Assembly: GCA_025352565.1 (NCBI GenBank)
Contig: JANXTF010000149.1
Span: 1 to 64,000 of the forward strand
DNA length: 64,000 nt
Direction of reading: 5' to 3'
Source of the DNA: Rhodospirillales bacterium
Lineage (GTDB): Bacteria; Pseudomonadota; Alphaproteobacteria; Acetobacterales; Acetobacteraceae
The number at the start of each line of letters is the position of its first letter. The stretch's first letter is position 1. Under the pieces are notes generated by a model. That model made no database searches. It was not told the origin of the DNA and was given only the letters and a program-made list of their open reading frames with translations. The translations under genes and the position numbers were made by a program. This document shows positions 20,242 to 28,156 of the stretch, in pieces.

Positions 20242-21579
20242 TCAACTGTCGCCGAACACCCGCGCGAACACCCGATCCAGCTCTCGCAGATGCGGCGCCG
20301 GGTCCATCGCCGCGTCCAGCACGTCCGCTGCTATCCGCCCCGCGATCTCCGGGTCCGCCTCCAGATTCTCGCGGAACCCCCGCGCGCCCGGTTGCCCCAG
20401 GCGGCTCCACGTCTCCATCGCCGCACGCTGCACGATGCGGTACGCGTCCTCACGCAGCACCCCCGCGCGCGCCAGCGCCAGCAACACCTCGCCGGAATGC
20501 ACCACGCCGCCGAGGCTATCGAGATTCGCCAGCATCCGCTCCGGATACACCGTGAGCTTGCTCATCATGTCCGCCAGGCGCGCCAGCGCGAAGTCCAGCG
20601 TGACCGTGGCATCCGGCCCGATCGCCCGCTCCACGCTCGAATGGCTGATGTCGCGCTCATGCCACAATGCCACGTTCTCCAGCGCCGGCACCACGGCGGC
20701 CCGCACCACGCGCGCGAGCCCGGTCAAATTTTCCGACAGCACCGGGTTGCGCTTGTGCGGCATGGCCGACGAGCCCTTCTGGCCGGGATGGAAGAACTCC
20801 TCCGCCTCCCGCACCTCGCTGCGCTGCAAATGTCGCACCTCGGTTGCCAACCGCTCCACCCCGCTCGCCACCACGGCAAGCGCGCAGAAATACGCGGCAT
20901 GGCGGTCGCGCGGGATCACCTGGGTCGAAACCGGCTCCACCGCCAGCCCCAGCCGCGCCGCAACGAATTCCTCCACGCGCGGATCGACATGGGCGAACGT
21001 GCCCACGGCACCCGAGATGGCGCACACCGCCACCTCCGCCCGCGCCGCCACCAGCCGCTGCCGGTTGCGGGCGAACTCGGCGTAATGCCCGGCGAGCTTG
21101 AGGCCGAAGCTGGTCGGCTCGGCATGGATGCCGTGGCTGCGCCCGATGGTCAGCGTGTGCTTGTGCTCGATTGCCCGCGCCTTCAACGCCGCCATCACCG
21201 CGTCCACGTCGGCGATCAGGATATCGGCCGCCTGCGTCATCTGCACCGAGAGGCAGGTGTCCAGCACGTCGCTGCTGGTCATGCCCAGATGTACGAACCG
21301 GCTGTCCGGCCCGATTGCCTCGGCGAGCCAGGTCAGGAACGCGATCACGTCGTGGCGCGTTTCGCGTTCGATGGCATCGATCCGCGCGACCTCCCCGGCA
21401 TCGATGCCGGCAAGCTTCGCCCCACCCTTCTCGCGAATGACGCGGGCGGCTTCGGCCGGGATCGCGCCCACCGCGGCCATCGCCTCGGCGGCGAGCGCCT
21501 CGATTTCGAACCAGATGCGAAACCGGTTCTCGGGCGCCCAGATGGCGGCCATGGCCGGACGAGTGTAACGGGGGACCAT
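20242..21579 (-). CDS. purB: Adenylosuccinate lyase
   Basis: PurB cleaves SAICAR and adenylosuccinate to release fumarate. The 445-residue product has the fumarase/aspartase superfamily elements: VHLGMTSSDVLDTCLS near residue 97, GRSHGIHAEPTSFGLK with the catalytic histidine near residue 150, and the signature loop GSSAMPHKRNPVLSEN near residue 273. The start at 21579 gives MVPRYTRPAMAAIW, the common PurB N-terminus. It heads the purine run on this strand. Confidence 0.96.
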   Translation of the reverse strand: MVPRYTRPAMAAIWAPENRFRIWFEIEALAAEAMAAVGAIPAEAARVIREKGGAKLAGIDAGEVARIDAIERETRHDVIAFLTWLAEAIGPDSRFVHLGMTSSDVLDTCLSVQMTQAADILIADVDAVMAALKARAIEHKHTLTIGRSHGIHAEPTSFGLKLAGHYAEFARNRQRLVAARAEVAVCAISGAVGTFAHVDPRVEEFVAARLGLAVEPVSTQVIPRDRHAAYFCALAVVASGVERLATEVRHLQRSEVREAEEFFHPGQKGSSAMPHKRNPVLSENLTGLARVVRAAVVPALENVALWHERDISHSSVERAIGPDATVTLDFALARLADMMSKLTVYPERMLANLDSLGGVVHSGEVLLALARAGVLREDAYRIVQRAAMETWSRLGQPGARGFRENLEADPEIAGRIAADVLDAAMDPAPHLRELDRVFARVFGDS

Positions 21580-21638
21580 GCTATCTCCATCGCGCGGGGC
21601 ACCCCTGCTTTACGGGTCGCCCACCCAGGCGGCAACCG

Positions 21639-22232
21639 ATGAACCCTGACCTCTGGCATTCGCTGGCCGCGTTCGCGCAGGTCATTCTCATCGACATCAC
21701 GCTCGCGGGCGACAACGCCGTCGTGGTGGGCCTCGCCGTCGTCGGTCTGCCAGCCCGTCAGCGCCGTGCCGCGATCATCGTCGGCATCGGCGCGGCATGC
21801 GTGCTGCGCATCGCGCTCGGTGCCGTCACGCTTCAGTTGCTGCAGATCGTGGGCCTGCTGCTCGCGGGCGGCATCCTGCTGCTCTGGGTTTGCTGGAAGA
21901 TGTTCCGCGAACTTCGCCGCCCCGACCATGCCGGCGAGGCGGCCGCGCCGAAATCCCTCACCCAGGCGATGGTCCAGATCGTGCTGGCCGACCTGTCGAT
22001 GAGCCTCGACAACGTGCTGGCGGTGGCTGGCGCGGCCCAGGGCCACCTCTGGGTGCTGGTCACCAGCCTCGCCGTCTCGGTGGTCCTGATGGGCCTCGCT
22101 GCCAACCTCATTGCCCGCCTGCTCGAGCGCCACCGCTGGATCGCCTGGGTCGGTTTGCTGATCGTGCTGTATGTGGCGCTCAGGCTGATTTGGGACGGCG
22201 CGCAGGATGTGGCCGGTCATTTCGGGATGTGA
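21639..22232 (+). CDS. TerC family integral membrane protein (YjbE type), probable manganese exporter
   Basis: The 197-residue protein has about seven hydrophobic segments and the two acidic repeat motifs of the TerC superfamily: DITLAGDNAVVVGLAV near residue 18 and DLSMSLDNVLAVAGAA near residue 121. TerC/YjbE-type proteins are linked to Mn(II) export in several bacteria. Here the gene lies close to mntR and mntH, which supports a role in Mn homeostasis; that link is inference. I looked for a yybP-ykoY Mn riboswitch in the 59 bases upstream and did not see its conserved core. Confidence 0.88.
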   Translation: MNPDLWHSLAAFAQVILIDITLAGDNAVVVGLAVVGLPARQRRAAIIVGIGAACVLRIALGAVTLQLLQIVGLLLAGGILLLWVCWKMFRELRRPDHAGEAAAPKSLTQAMVQIVLADLSMSLDNVLAVAGAAQGHLWVLVTSLAVSVVLMGLAANLIARLLERHRWIAWVGLLIVLYVALRLIWDGAQDVAGHFGM

Positions 22233-22342
22233 TCCGTGGACCGGCCGGTCGCGGGTTCCGGGTGGGTCGGAGGCGCATCATCGCCGCCGCTCGGGAACGC
22301 GGCCCCGACGCCCGCGTTCAGGTCTTATCTTCGGAGGCAATC

Positions 22343-22699
22343 ATGCGACACTCACTCGTGGCGATGGTCCTCGCCGCCATTCTGGCCGCCGGAATGCCGG
22401 TTGCATCGCGCGCGCAAATGCCCCAGGCCGGCACCACGGCGACCGGGCCCGCGCGGTCAGGCGAGGTGGCCGACGCCCCCGTTCCAGCGGTCATGCCTTC
22501 GATCCCATCGAACGGCGCGCCGTCGTCGGTGCCGGACCGCATCGCGGCCTCGCCGGGGGCCGCGGCCGGTCCCGCGAACGCCACGCCGTTCAGCGCGGCG
22601 CCAAGCAGCCTGCTGCCGAAAAGCGGCATTGGGTCCACCACGCTGGGACCGATCGGCGCGGATGGCGCCGTCAACCCCCTGCCCAGTTTGGCGCGCTGA
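22343..22699 (+). CDS. Small secreted Pro/Ala/Ser-rich protein of unknown function
   Basis: A 118-residue reading frame begins with a clear signal peptide: MRHSLVAMVLAAILAAGMPV then an ASRAQ cleavage region. The mature part is low complexity, rich in Pro, Ala, Ser and Gly, with no recognisable domain. The ATG at 22343 has a GGAGG Shine-Dalgarno 7 bases upstream, which supports translation. The stop codon lies inside the first unit of a 14-bp tandem repeat (22693-22748). It is convergent with mntR. Function is unknown. Confidence 0.65.
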   Translation: MRHSLVAMVLAAILAAGMPVASRAQMPQAGTTATGPARSGEVADAPVPAVMPSIPSNGAPSSVPDRIAASPGAAAGPANATPFSAAPSSLLPKSGIGSTTLGPIGADGAVNPLPSLAR

Positions 22700-22748
22700 A
22701 CCGGGCGCGCTGAACCGGGCGCGCTGAACTCGGCGCGCTGAACCGGGC
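22693..22748. repeat. Four tandem copies of a 14-bp repeat
   Basis: The unit GCGCTGAACCGGGC is repeated at 22693, 22707, 22721 and 22735; the third copy differs only at CTCGGC. The repeat starts in the last codons of the small secreted protein gene and fills most of the gap to mntR. The unit contains TGA, and because 14 is not a multiple of three it places stop codons in all plus-strand frames. Confidence 0.9.
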
Positions 22749-22772
22749 GCACCCATTCTCGTCGGCGATGTG

Positions 22773-23228
22773 TCAGCGTGACCGTTTGAGAAAGCGGTCG
22801 AAGGCGACGAGGGTGACGGCCGACACATGATGCTCGATGCCTTCCGCGTCCTGCTCGGCGGTCTCGGCGGGTATCCCGAGCGCCAGCAGAACCTCGACCA
22901 CGAGCCGGTGGCGGGAGCGTACGCGCTGGGCCAGGGCGTTGCCCTCGCTGGTGAGAAAGATGCCGCGATACGGCTTGGACGTCGCCAGCCCCTCGCGCTT
23001 CAGCCGCGCCACGTTCTTGATCGCGGTGGCATGCGAAACACCGAGGCGGCGTGCGATATCGGTCGGCCGTGCCTCGCCCGCCGTATCGTGCAGGTCCGCG
23101 ATCAATTCGGCGTAATCCTCCAGCAATGCGGTGGATTGCGCCGCTCGGGCCTTGCTGAACCGGCGCGCCTGGGTCGGCTCTGCCGGCATCGCCGCGGCGG
23201 TAACCAATTTGGCTTTTCTGAGCGTCAT
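22773..23228 (-). CDS. mntR: Manganese-responsive transcriptional regulator MntR (DtxR family)
   Basis: The 151-residue protein has a DtxR-type winged helix: EDYAELIADLHDTAGEARPTDIARRLGVSHATAIKNVARLKREGL near residues 37-81, with the wing in YRGIFLTSEGNALA. A metal-binding dimerisation helix follows, with ETAEQDAEGIEHHVS near residues 124-138. The family senses Mn(II) and represses uptake genes. It is divergent from mntH, and both intergenic palindromes described below could be its operators. The basic 25-residue N-terminal extension is longer than in E. coli-type MntR at the same position only slightly, so the start at 23228 is reasonable. Confidence 0.92.
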   Translation of the reverse strand: MTLRKAKLVTAAAMPAEPTQARRFSKARAAQSTALLEDYAELIADLHDTAGEARPTDIARRLGVSHATAIKNVARLKREGLATSKPYRGIFLTSEGNALAQRVRSRHRLVVEVLLALGIPAETAEQDAEGIEHHVSAVTLVAFDRFLKRSR

Positions 23229-23266
23229 GACGGGCCGCGTTTTGCTGGTTCGGTCGTCTGCATGAC

Positions 23267-23284
23267 CCTACATCAATTTGTAGG
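23267..23284. promoter_or_regulatory. Palindrome upstream of mntR
   Basis: CCTACA-TCAATT-TGTAGG, a perfect 6-bp inverted repeat with a 6-base spacer, lies 39-56 bases upstream of the mntR start. Its TGTAG half resembles the TGTAGCC half-site in the mntH promoter, so it may be a second MntR site. Confidence 0.45.
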
Positions 23285-23334
23285 TATGGCAACATTTTCA
23301 CCTTTTGTGTGACAAGGCACCACCTTCCACCGCA

Positions 23335-23368
23335 TTGACAGAAGTGTAGCCTCGGTTACATATCGAGG
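23335..23368 (+). promoter_or_regulatory. mntH promoter with probable MntR operator
   Basis: TTGACA (23335-23340) and TACATA (23357-23362) are separated by 16 bases, a strong sigma70-like promoter. The near-perfect palindrome TGTAGCC-TC-GGTTACA (23345-23360) fills the spacer and overlaps the -10, the classic position for a repressor. The predicted transcription start falls at or next to the ATG at 23370, so the mRNA may be leaderless or translation may begin at the ATG at 23415. Confidence 0.6.
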
Positions 23369-23369
23369 T

Positions 23370-24671
23370 ATGAGCATCACCTCGCCCCCAACTCCACGCG
23401 AAGCGCGCCGGACCATGAGCGACCGTACGCGCGTCGCGGTCTCCGAGGTATTGAACGGACGCAGGCGGGGGTGGCGGGCGCTCCTGCCGACCGCGGGGCC
23501 CGCGGTTATCGCGTCGGTCGCCTATATGGACCCGGGTAATTTCGCGACCAATATCGGCGCGGGCGCGGCGTATGGGTATGGCCTGCTATGGGTTGTCGTG
23601 CTGGCCAACCTTGTCGCGATGCTGTTCCAGGCAATGAGCGCCAAGCTCGGTATCGTGACCGGGCGCAACCTGCCGGAATTGTGCCGCGAGCAGTTTTCGC
23701 CCTGGCTGGTCTGGCCGATGTGGGGGGCGAGCGAAATCGCGGCCATGGCGACCGACCTCGCGGAATTCCTGGGCGCCGCCATCGGGTTGTCGCTGCTGTT
23801 CCATCTGCCGCTGATGCTCGGCATGGTCGTGACCGGGGTCGTGACCTACGTCATCTTGAGCCTCGGCCGGAACGGCTTCCGGCCGATGGAATTGCTGATC
23901 GCAGCGCTCGTGGGATTGATCGGCCTCGGCTATCTCATCGAGTTGCTGATCGCGCCGCCGGATTGGGGAGCCGCCGCGTTCCACAGCGTGATGCCGCAAT
24001 TGGCCGATGGCGGTGCCGTCACGCTGGCGGTGGCAATCGTCGGCGCGACGGTCATGCCGCACGCGATCTATCTGCATTCCAGTCTGACGCAAGACCGTTT
24101 CCCGAATGCGACGCCGAGCGAAAAAGCCAAGCTGATCCGCTATTCCAATCGCGAGGTGCTGGTGGCGCTGTCCTATGCCGGGCTCGTCAACATGGCCATG
24201 GTGATCATGGCAGCCGCCGCGTTCCATGATGGCCACAGCGGCGTGACGGAGATCGAGACCGCGTATCACACGCTGATCCCTCTTCTGGGCGTGGGGGCGG
24301 CGTCGGTGTTTTTGATGGCGCTGATGGCGTCGGGCATCTCCGCGTCGGTGGTCGGCACGATGGGCGGGCAGGTCATCATGCAGGGGTTCGTGGGGTTCCG
24401 CATCCCGGTCTGGGTCCGCCGGCTGGTGACGATGGTGCCGGCCTTCGTGGTCGTGGCGCTCGGCTACAACGCCACCGTGTCGCTGATCATCAGCCAGGTC
24501 GTGCTGAGCGTCGTGCTGCCGGTGCCAATGGCGGCGCTGCTGGTGATCGGGCGCCGGCGCGCGGTGATGGGTGAGTTTCGCACGTCCATGCCGGTGTTCG
24601 CGCTGGCGATTTTGGTGACCTTGGTCGTGCTTGGACTGAATGCGATCCTGCTGGTGCAGACGATCACATAG
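23370..24671 (+). CDS. mntH: Nramp family divalent metal (Mn2+) transporter
   Basis: MntH is a proton-coupled Mn(II)/Fe(II) importer of the inner membrane. The 433-residue protein has about 11 membrane segments and the Nramp metal-site motifs: YMDPGNFATN in TM1 near residue 52 and VMPHAIYLHSSL in TM6 near residue 228. The sequence is full-length. The conserved part starts near RAVAGPAV-like TM1 entry, so the first 15-30 residues are not conserved; ATG at 23415 is an alternative start given the predicted promoter position. Divergent mntR and the nearby TerC gene support a Mn function. Confidence 0.95.
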   Translation: MSITSPPTPREARRTMSDRTRVAVSEVLNGRRRGWRALLPTAGPAVIASVAYMDPGNFATNIGAGAAYGYGLLWVVVLANLVAMLFQAMSAKLGIVTGRNLPELCREQFSPWLVWPMWGASEIAAMATDLAEFLGAAIGLSLLFHLPLMLGMVVTGVVTYVILSLGRNGFRPMELLIAALVGLIGLGYLIELLIAPPDWGAAAFHSVMPQLADGGAVTLAVAIVGATVMPHAIYLHSSLTQDRFPNATPSEKAKLIRYSNREVLVALSYAGLVNMAMVIMAAAAFHDGHSGVTEIETAYHTLIPLLGVGAASVFLMALMASGISASVVGTMGGQVIMQGFVGFRIPVWVRRLVTMVPAFVVVALGYNATVSLIISQVVLSVVLPVPMAALLVIGRRRAVMGEFRTSMPVFALAILVTLVVLGLNAILLVQTIT

Positions 24672-25173
24672 AGGCGGTAACGATCCACGGCAGATCGGTC
24701 CCGCCGGGGTCCTGGCCGTGGCGTGTGAGCAGGGCGTGGACCTGGCCGCGATGATGCGTCTGGTGGTTTAACAGGTGAGTGAGCAGCAAGGCGCGGTTGG
24801 CGCGGCGCTCGGCCTGCGACCCTCCGCTGAACCATACGAGGTCGCTGTCCAGCCACGCCGCGTCCACGGTGTCCGCCCAGGCCTGGATGCGTTCGTCGGC
24901 GTCGGTGCGGGCTTGGCGGAGGGTGTCGAAGTCGTCGATCAGCTTGGCGCTGTCCTTCTGGTTGTGGGTGGGCTTGTCCCAGCCGGCGAAGCGGGACATC
25001 CACATCTGATCGGCCCACAGCAGATGGCACAGCGTGCCATGCACCGAGCCCCAGAAGGCGCCCTGCTCGGCGCGCCGCTCGGCGTCGGTGAGCCGGGCGG
25101 CCGCGCCGTACACCCGGCGGTTCATCTCGGCGTTGTAGGCGGCCATGGTGCGGGCGTAGGCGGGAGTGATCAT
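24664..25173 (-). CDS. DinB family protein
   Basis: This 169-residue protein fits the DinB/YfiT four-helix-bundle family of putative metal-dependent enzymes. The three metal-ligand histidines are visible: FWGSVHGTLCHLLWADQMW near residues 41-59 and the C-terminal HLLNHQTHHRGQVHALL near residues 133-149. The internal ATG at 25173 overlaps the stop of the upstream serine hydrolase gene as ATGA, suggesting coupled translation. The substrate is unknown. It converges on mntH with an 8-base overlap of coding sequences. Confidence 0.88.
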   Translation of the reverse strand: MITPAYARTMAAYNAEMNRRVYGAAARLTDAERRAEQGAFWGSVHGTLCHLLWADQMWMSRFAGWDKPTHNQKDSAKLIDDFDTLRQARTDADERIQAWADTVDAAWLDSDLVWFSGGSQAERRANRALLLTHLLNHQTHHRGQVHALLTRHGQDPGGTDLPWIVTASM

Positions 25174-26771
25174 TTGGGTTCTCCCTCGCGACGGAACAGC
25201 AGCCCGCGCACCCGGCCGCCGTCGGCCAGCAACCCGGTGACCGCGCCGGCGGCATCGCGCTGCACGCGCACGTCGAGCCAGCTGTCGAACAGCAGACGCG
25301 GCAGGCAGAGGCGGATACAGTCGCCCTCGATCGGCTCGACCGTCCAGTCCTCGGCGCCGACGATGGGCCCCGCGACATGCACTTGCGCCCCTGCGATGGT
25401 CCAGGTCGCCGCGATCTCGGCATTGACGTAGCGGCCCGGCAACCCTGCCGGCAGGGTCGCATCGGGTGCGGTCCGGGCATAGGTCGCGGTGTGGCCGGCA
25501 TCGGCTGTCACCTCCATCCCGGTGGGCGTCAAGCGGGCCGCGAAATCGGATGCGGCGCGGCTCGCCCGCATCCAGCCATCGCCGCGCGCGACCAGGCGGA
25601 ACGGCACGCCGTGGGTGCGGCCGATCAGGCGGCCTTCCGCGTTCAGTTCCACATCGACCGTGGCGCTGCTGGCGCGGTCGAGGTAACGGCCCGGCCAGCG
25701 CTCCAACTCGCCGCGGTCCGGCATCGCCGGGGTCGCAACGACGCCGGGCCTGCCGTCGAGCAGCATGTCCAGCACGTCGAATCCCAGGTGATAGGGATCG
25801 GCGGTCGCGTCGTTGGAAATGGCGACCACGAGCAGGCCGTGCTCGGGCGCCCTGAGGAACTGCGTCTTGAAGCCCGGCCACAATCCGCCGTGGCTCTCGA
25901 TGCGCGCGCCCCGGTGCGCGCCGATCTGCAGGCCGCGCGCGTAGCCGTTCGGCTCCCCGTTGGGGAAGGCGTGCTGCCTGGCCATTTCGGCGTGCAAGCT
26001 GGGGCCGCCGACGCTGCCGGTGGCGAGGTTGCGGTCCCAGATCGCGAGGTCAATCACGGACGAGACCAGGCCGCCCTCGCCGCCGAGCGGGTAGGCGTGT
26101 GGCGCGCGCTGCCAGCCCGCTCCGTTCGGGAAATATCCGGTGGCGAGGCCCGGAACCGGCTCCAGCGTGCTTGGCGTCATGCGCGTCATGCTCATGCCGA
26201 GAGGCGCGAGGATGCGGGCCTCCAGGAAGGCGGGGAGCGGGACGCCGGCAAGCTTCTCCACGACCAGGCCGAGCAGCCAGAAATTGCTGTTGCTGTAGAG
26301 GTAGCGGCTGCCCGGCGCGAAGTTCAGCGCGCGCTGCCGGTGGATGCCGGCGGTCATCTGGGCGGCGCTGACCGGCTGGCCGAGATCCGAGCCGCCGAGG
26401 CGCAGCACCTCGAACATGTCCCGCACGCCGGCGCTGTTGTGCATCAGGTGAGCGAGGGTGATGCGTTGGCCGATGTCCGGCAATCCCGCCAGATGCGTCC
26501 GCACGTCGTCGTTCACACCCAGCCGGCCCTCGGTGGCCAGCAGCAGGATGGCGGCGCAGGTGAATTGCTTGCTGACGGAGGCGATGCGGAAGGTCGTCGC
26601 GGGTCCGATCGGGACGCCGAGATCGATGCTGGCGAGGCCGGCGCTGCGATGGAGCACCAGGGCGCCCTCGCGCGCCACGCCGATGGTGACGCCTGGACCC
26701 GGCCGGTCCCGCCAGGGCTCCAGCAGGCGATCAACACGGCGCGACAGGGTCAGGGATGCAAGATTTTCCAT
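25170..26771 (-). CDS. Serine hydrolase of the beta-lactamase/D-aminopeptidase (DAP) family
   Basis: The 533-residue protein has an N-terminal penicillin-recognising catalytic domain: SxxK in IASVSKQFT near residue 65, the YxN motif YSNSNFW near residue 158, and an HxG-type motif HGGLWPG near residue 297. A C-terminal part of about 200 residues has beta-rich sequence (RFLFDSWLDVRVQRD and similar), fitting the two lipocalin-like domains of Ochrobactrum-type D-aminopeptidase. No signal peptide is evident. It is coupled to the DinB-like gene. D-aminopeptidase activity is inferred from the family only. Confidence 0.85.
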   Translation of the reverse strand: MENLASLTLSRRVDRLLEPWRDRPGPGVTIGVAREGALVLHRSAGLASIDLGVPIGPATTFRIASVSKQFTCAAILLLATEGRLGVNDDVRTHLAGLPDIGQRITLAHLMHNSAGVRDMFEVLRLGGSDLGQPVSAAQMTAGIHRQRALNFAPGSRYLYSNSNFWLLGLVVEKLAGVPLPAFLEARILAPLGMSMTRMTPSTLEPVPGLATGYFPNGAGWQRAPHAYPLGGEGGLVSSVIDLAIWDRNLATGSVGGPSLHAEMARQHAFPNGEPNGYARGLQIGAHRGARIESHGGLWPGFKTQFLRAPEHGLLVVAISNDATADPYHLGFDVLDMLLDGRPGVVATPAMPDRGELERWPGRYLDRASSATVDVELNAEGRLIGRTHGVPFRLVARGDGWMRASRAASDFAARLTPTGMEVTADAGHTATYARTAPDATLPAGLPGRYVNAEIAATWTIAGAQVHVAGPIVGAEDWTVEPIEGDCIRLCLPRLLFDSWLDVRVQRDAAGAVTGLLADGGRVRGLLFRREGEPK

Positions 26772-26858
26772 AGCCGAAACCCTAGCCTGCCCGCGCGCGG
26801 GCTTGCACCCCCCTGGCCCGCCTCCCTACACAGCCGCTACCTGGGTTGGAGCGAGACC

Positions 26859-27923
26859 ATGACGGACAAATCGGCGGCGGACGCGAATTCCATCTGGGAT
26901 CGACGCTACGAGTCCGGCGGGCATGTCGGCACGGCGATGATAAACGAGGGCGACCCGATCGATTTCACCCAGCACAAATTCCTCTACCGGCACGCGGTCG
27001 CCAAGCCGACCACGGGATCGGAGGATGGCTGGATCATCGACAAGCTGGCGGCCGATTTCATGACGCCGCCGGTGGAGAAGATTCTCGCGATCGGCGTCGG
27101 CATGGCGTGGGTCGAGGAGCATCTGGTGGCGCACGGCCACGCCCGCCACATCACCGCCTACGAGATGTCCACCACCGCCATCGAGGCGGCCCGCGAGCGG
27201 GTGCGCGACAAGGAATACGCGAGCCGGCTGGATCTGCGCACCGGCGATGTGCTGGAGGAGAACCTGCCGACCGGGGAATACGACGTGGTATTCGTGCAGG
27301 CCGCGATCCATCACTTCGACCGGATCGAGGAGATGTTCCAGCTGATGCACCGTGTGCTGAAGCCGGGCGGGCTGCTGATGTACGACGAGTATGTCGGGCC
27401 CGACCACCATATGTACGAGCCCGAGGTGATGGCCGTGCTGAATGCCATCAACGCCTGCCTCGCCCCGCAGTACCGCTGGAACGTGCTGACCAACGAGACG
27501 CGCGAGGCGATCCCGGAGCCGAACCTCGAATTCATGATGCAGCACGACCCGTCCGAAGGGGTGCATGCGTCCCGCATATTGCCGCTGACCTATCAGTATT
27601 TCGACGTGCTCCACCGCGGCGATTTCGGCTGCACGGTGATCCGCCCGTTCTTCACCGGCATCCTGCCGAACTTCAACTGGGAAGACCCCAAGGACCAGAC
27701 CGTGGCGCGGCTGATCGTGCTGTTGGAACAGATGCTGACCAGGCACGGCGTGCTGCCGCATCACCACACCAACGTGGTGGCGCGCCGGCGCAAGCTGCCG
27801 CGGCCGCCATTGACGGCGGAGGAGGCGGCGCGGATCAACTTCGCGGATTGGCCGGGGGTGCGCGAGGTGGAGCGGCCGGCAAAGGCGGGTGGAATTATCG
27901 CTCGGGTGTTCGGGAAAGGGTGA
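26859..27923 (+). CDS. Class I SAM-dependent methyltransferase
   Basis: The 354-residue protein contains a Rossmann methyltransferase core: KILAIGVGMAWVEEHLVAHG near residue 74 (SAM loop), YEMSTTAIEAAR, GDVLEENLPTGEYDVVFVQAAIHHF near residue 128, and LKPGGLLMYDEYVGP. Flanking N- and C-terminal regions do not match a substrate-specific family I recognise. The ATG at 26859 follows GGAGCGAGACC, a plausible ribosome site. It stands alone, divergent from the serine hydrolase and convergent with the tRNA gene, so context does not reveal a substrate. Confidence 0.82.
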   Translation: MTDKSAADANSIWDRRYESGGHVGTAMINEGDPIDFTQHKFLYRHAVAKPTTGSEDGWIIDKLAADFMTPPVEKILAIGVGMAWVEEHLVAHGHARHITAYEMSTTAIEAARERVRDKEYASRLDLRTGDVLEENLPTGEYDVVFVQAAIHHFDRIEEMFQLMHRVLKPGGLLMYDEYVGPDHHMYEPEVMAVLNAINACLAPQYRWNVLTNETREAIPEPNLEFMMQHDPSEGVHASRILPLTYQYFDVLHRGDFGCTVIRPFFTGILPNFNWEDPKDQTVARLIVLLEQMLTRHGVLPHHHTNVVARRRKLPRPPLTAEEAARINFADWPGVREVERPAKAGGIIARVFGKG

Positions 27924-27956
27924 GGGAGGGCGCTTGCCCGTGCCGACTCCGAGGGG

Positions 27957-28031
27957 TGGTAGCGGCGGGCGGATTTGAACCACCGACCAAGAGATTATGA
28001 TTCTCCTGCTCTACCACTGAGCTACGCCGCC
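27957..28031 (-). tRNA. tRNA-Met (CAU)
   Basis: The minus strand folds into a full cloverleaf of 75 nt including an encoded CCA (27959-27957). The anticodon loop is ATCATAA, giving anticodon CAU. The anticodon stem lacks the three G-C pairs of initiator tRNA, so this is an elongator Met tRNA; tRNA-Ile2 (CAU with lysidine) cannot be fully excluded. The first acceptor pair reads G1-U72, all others are Watson-Crick. Confidence 0.93.
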
Positions 28032-28156
28032 ATGCCCTTCGGAGGCGGCGAGATAGCGCCCTGGCGGCGAGGCGTCAACCGGCGGCTGGCATTGGCGGTG
28101 GGGCGTCGGCAATCGCCTGGAGCGTTCCCGCGCCTCCCGCGACGACGGATGTCCGT

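Noticed and set aside
21580-21638. Possible yybP-ykoY Mn riboswitch before the TerC gene
   Set aside because: The gap is only 59 bases and the conserved loop sequences of that class are not visible.
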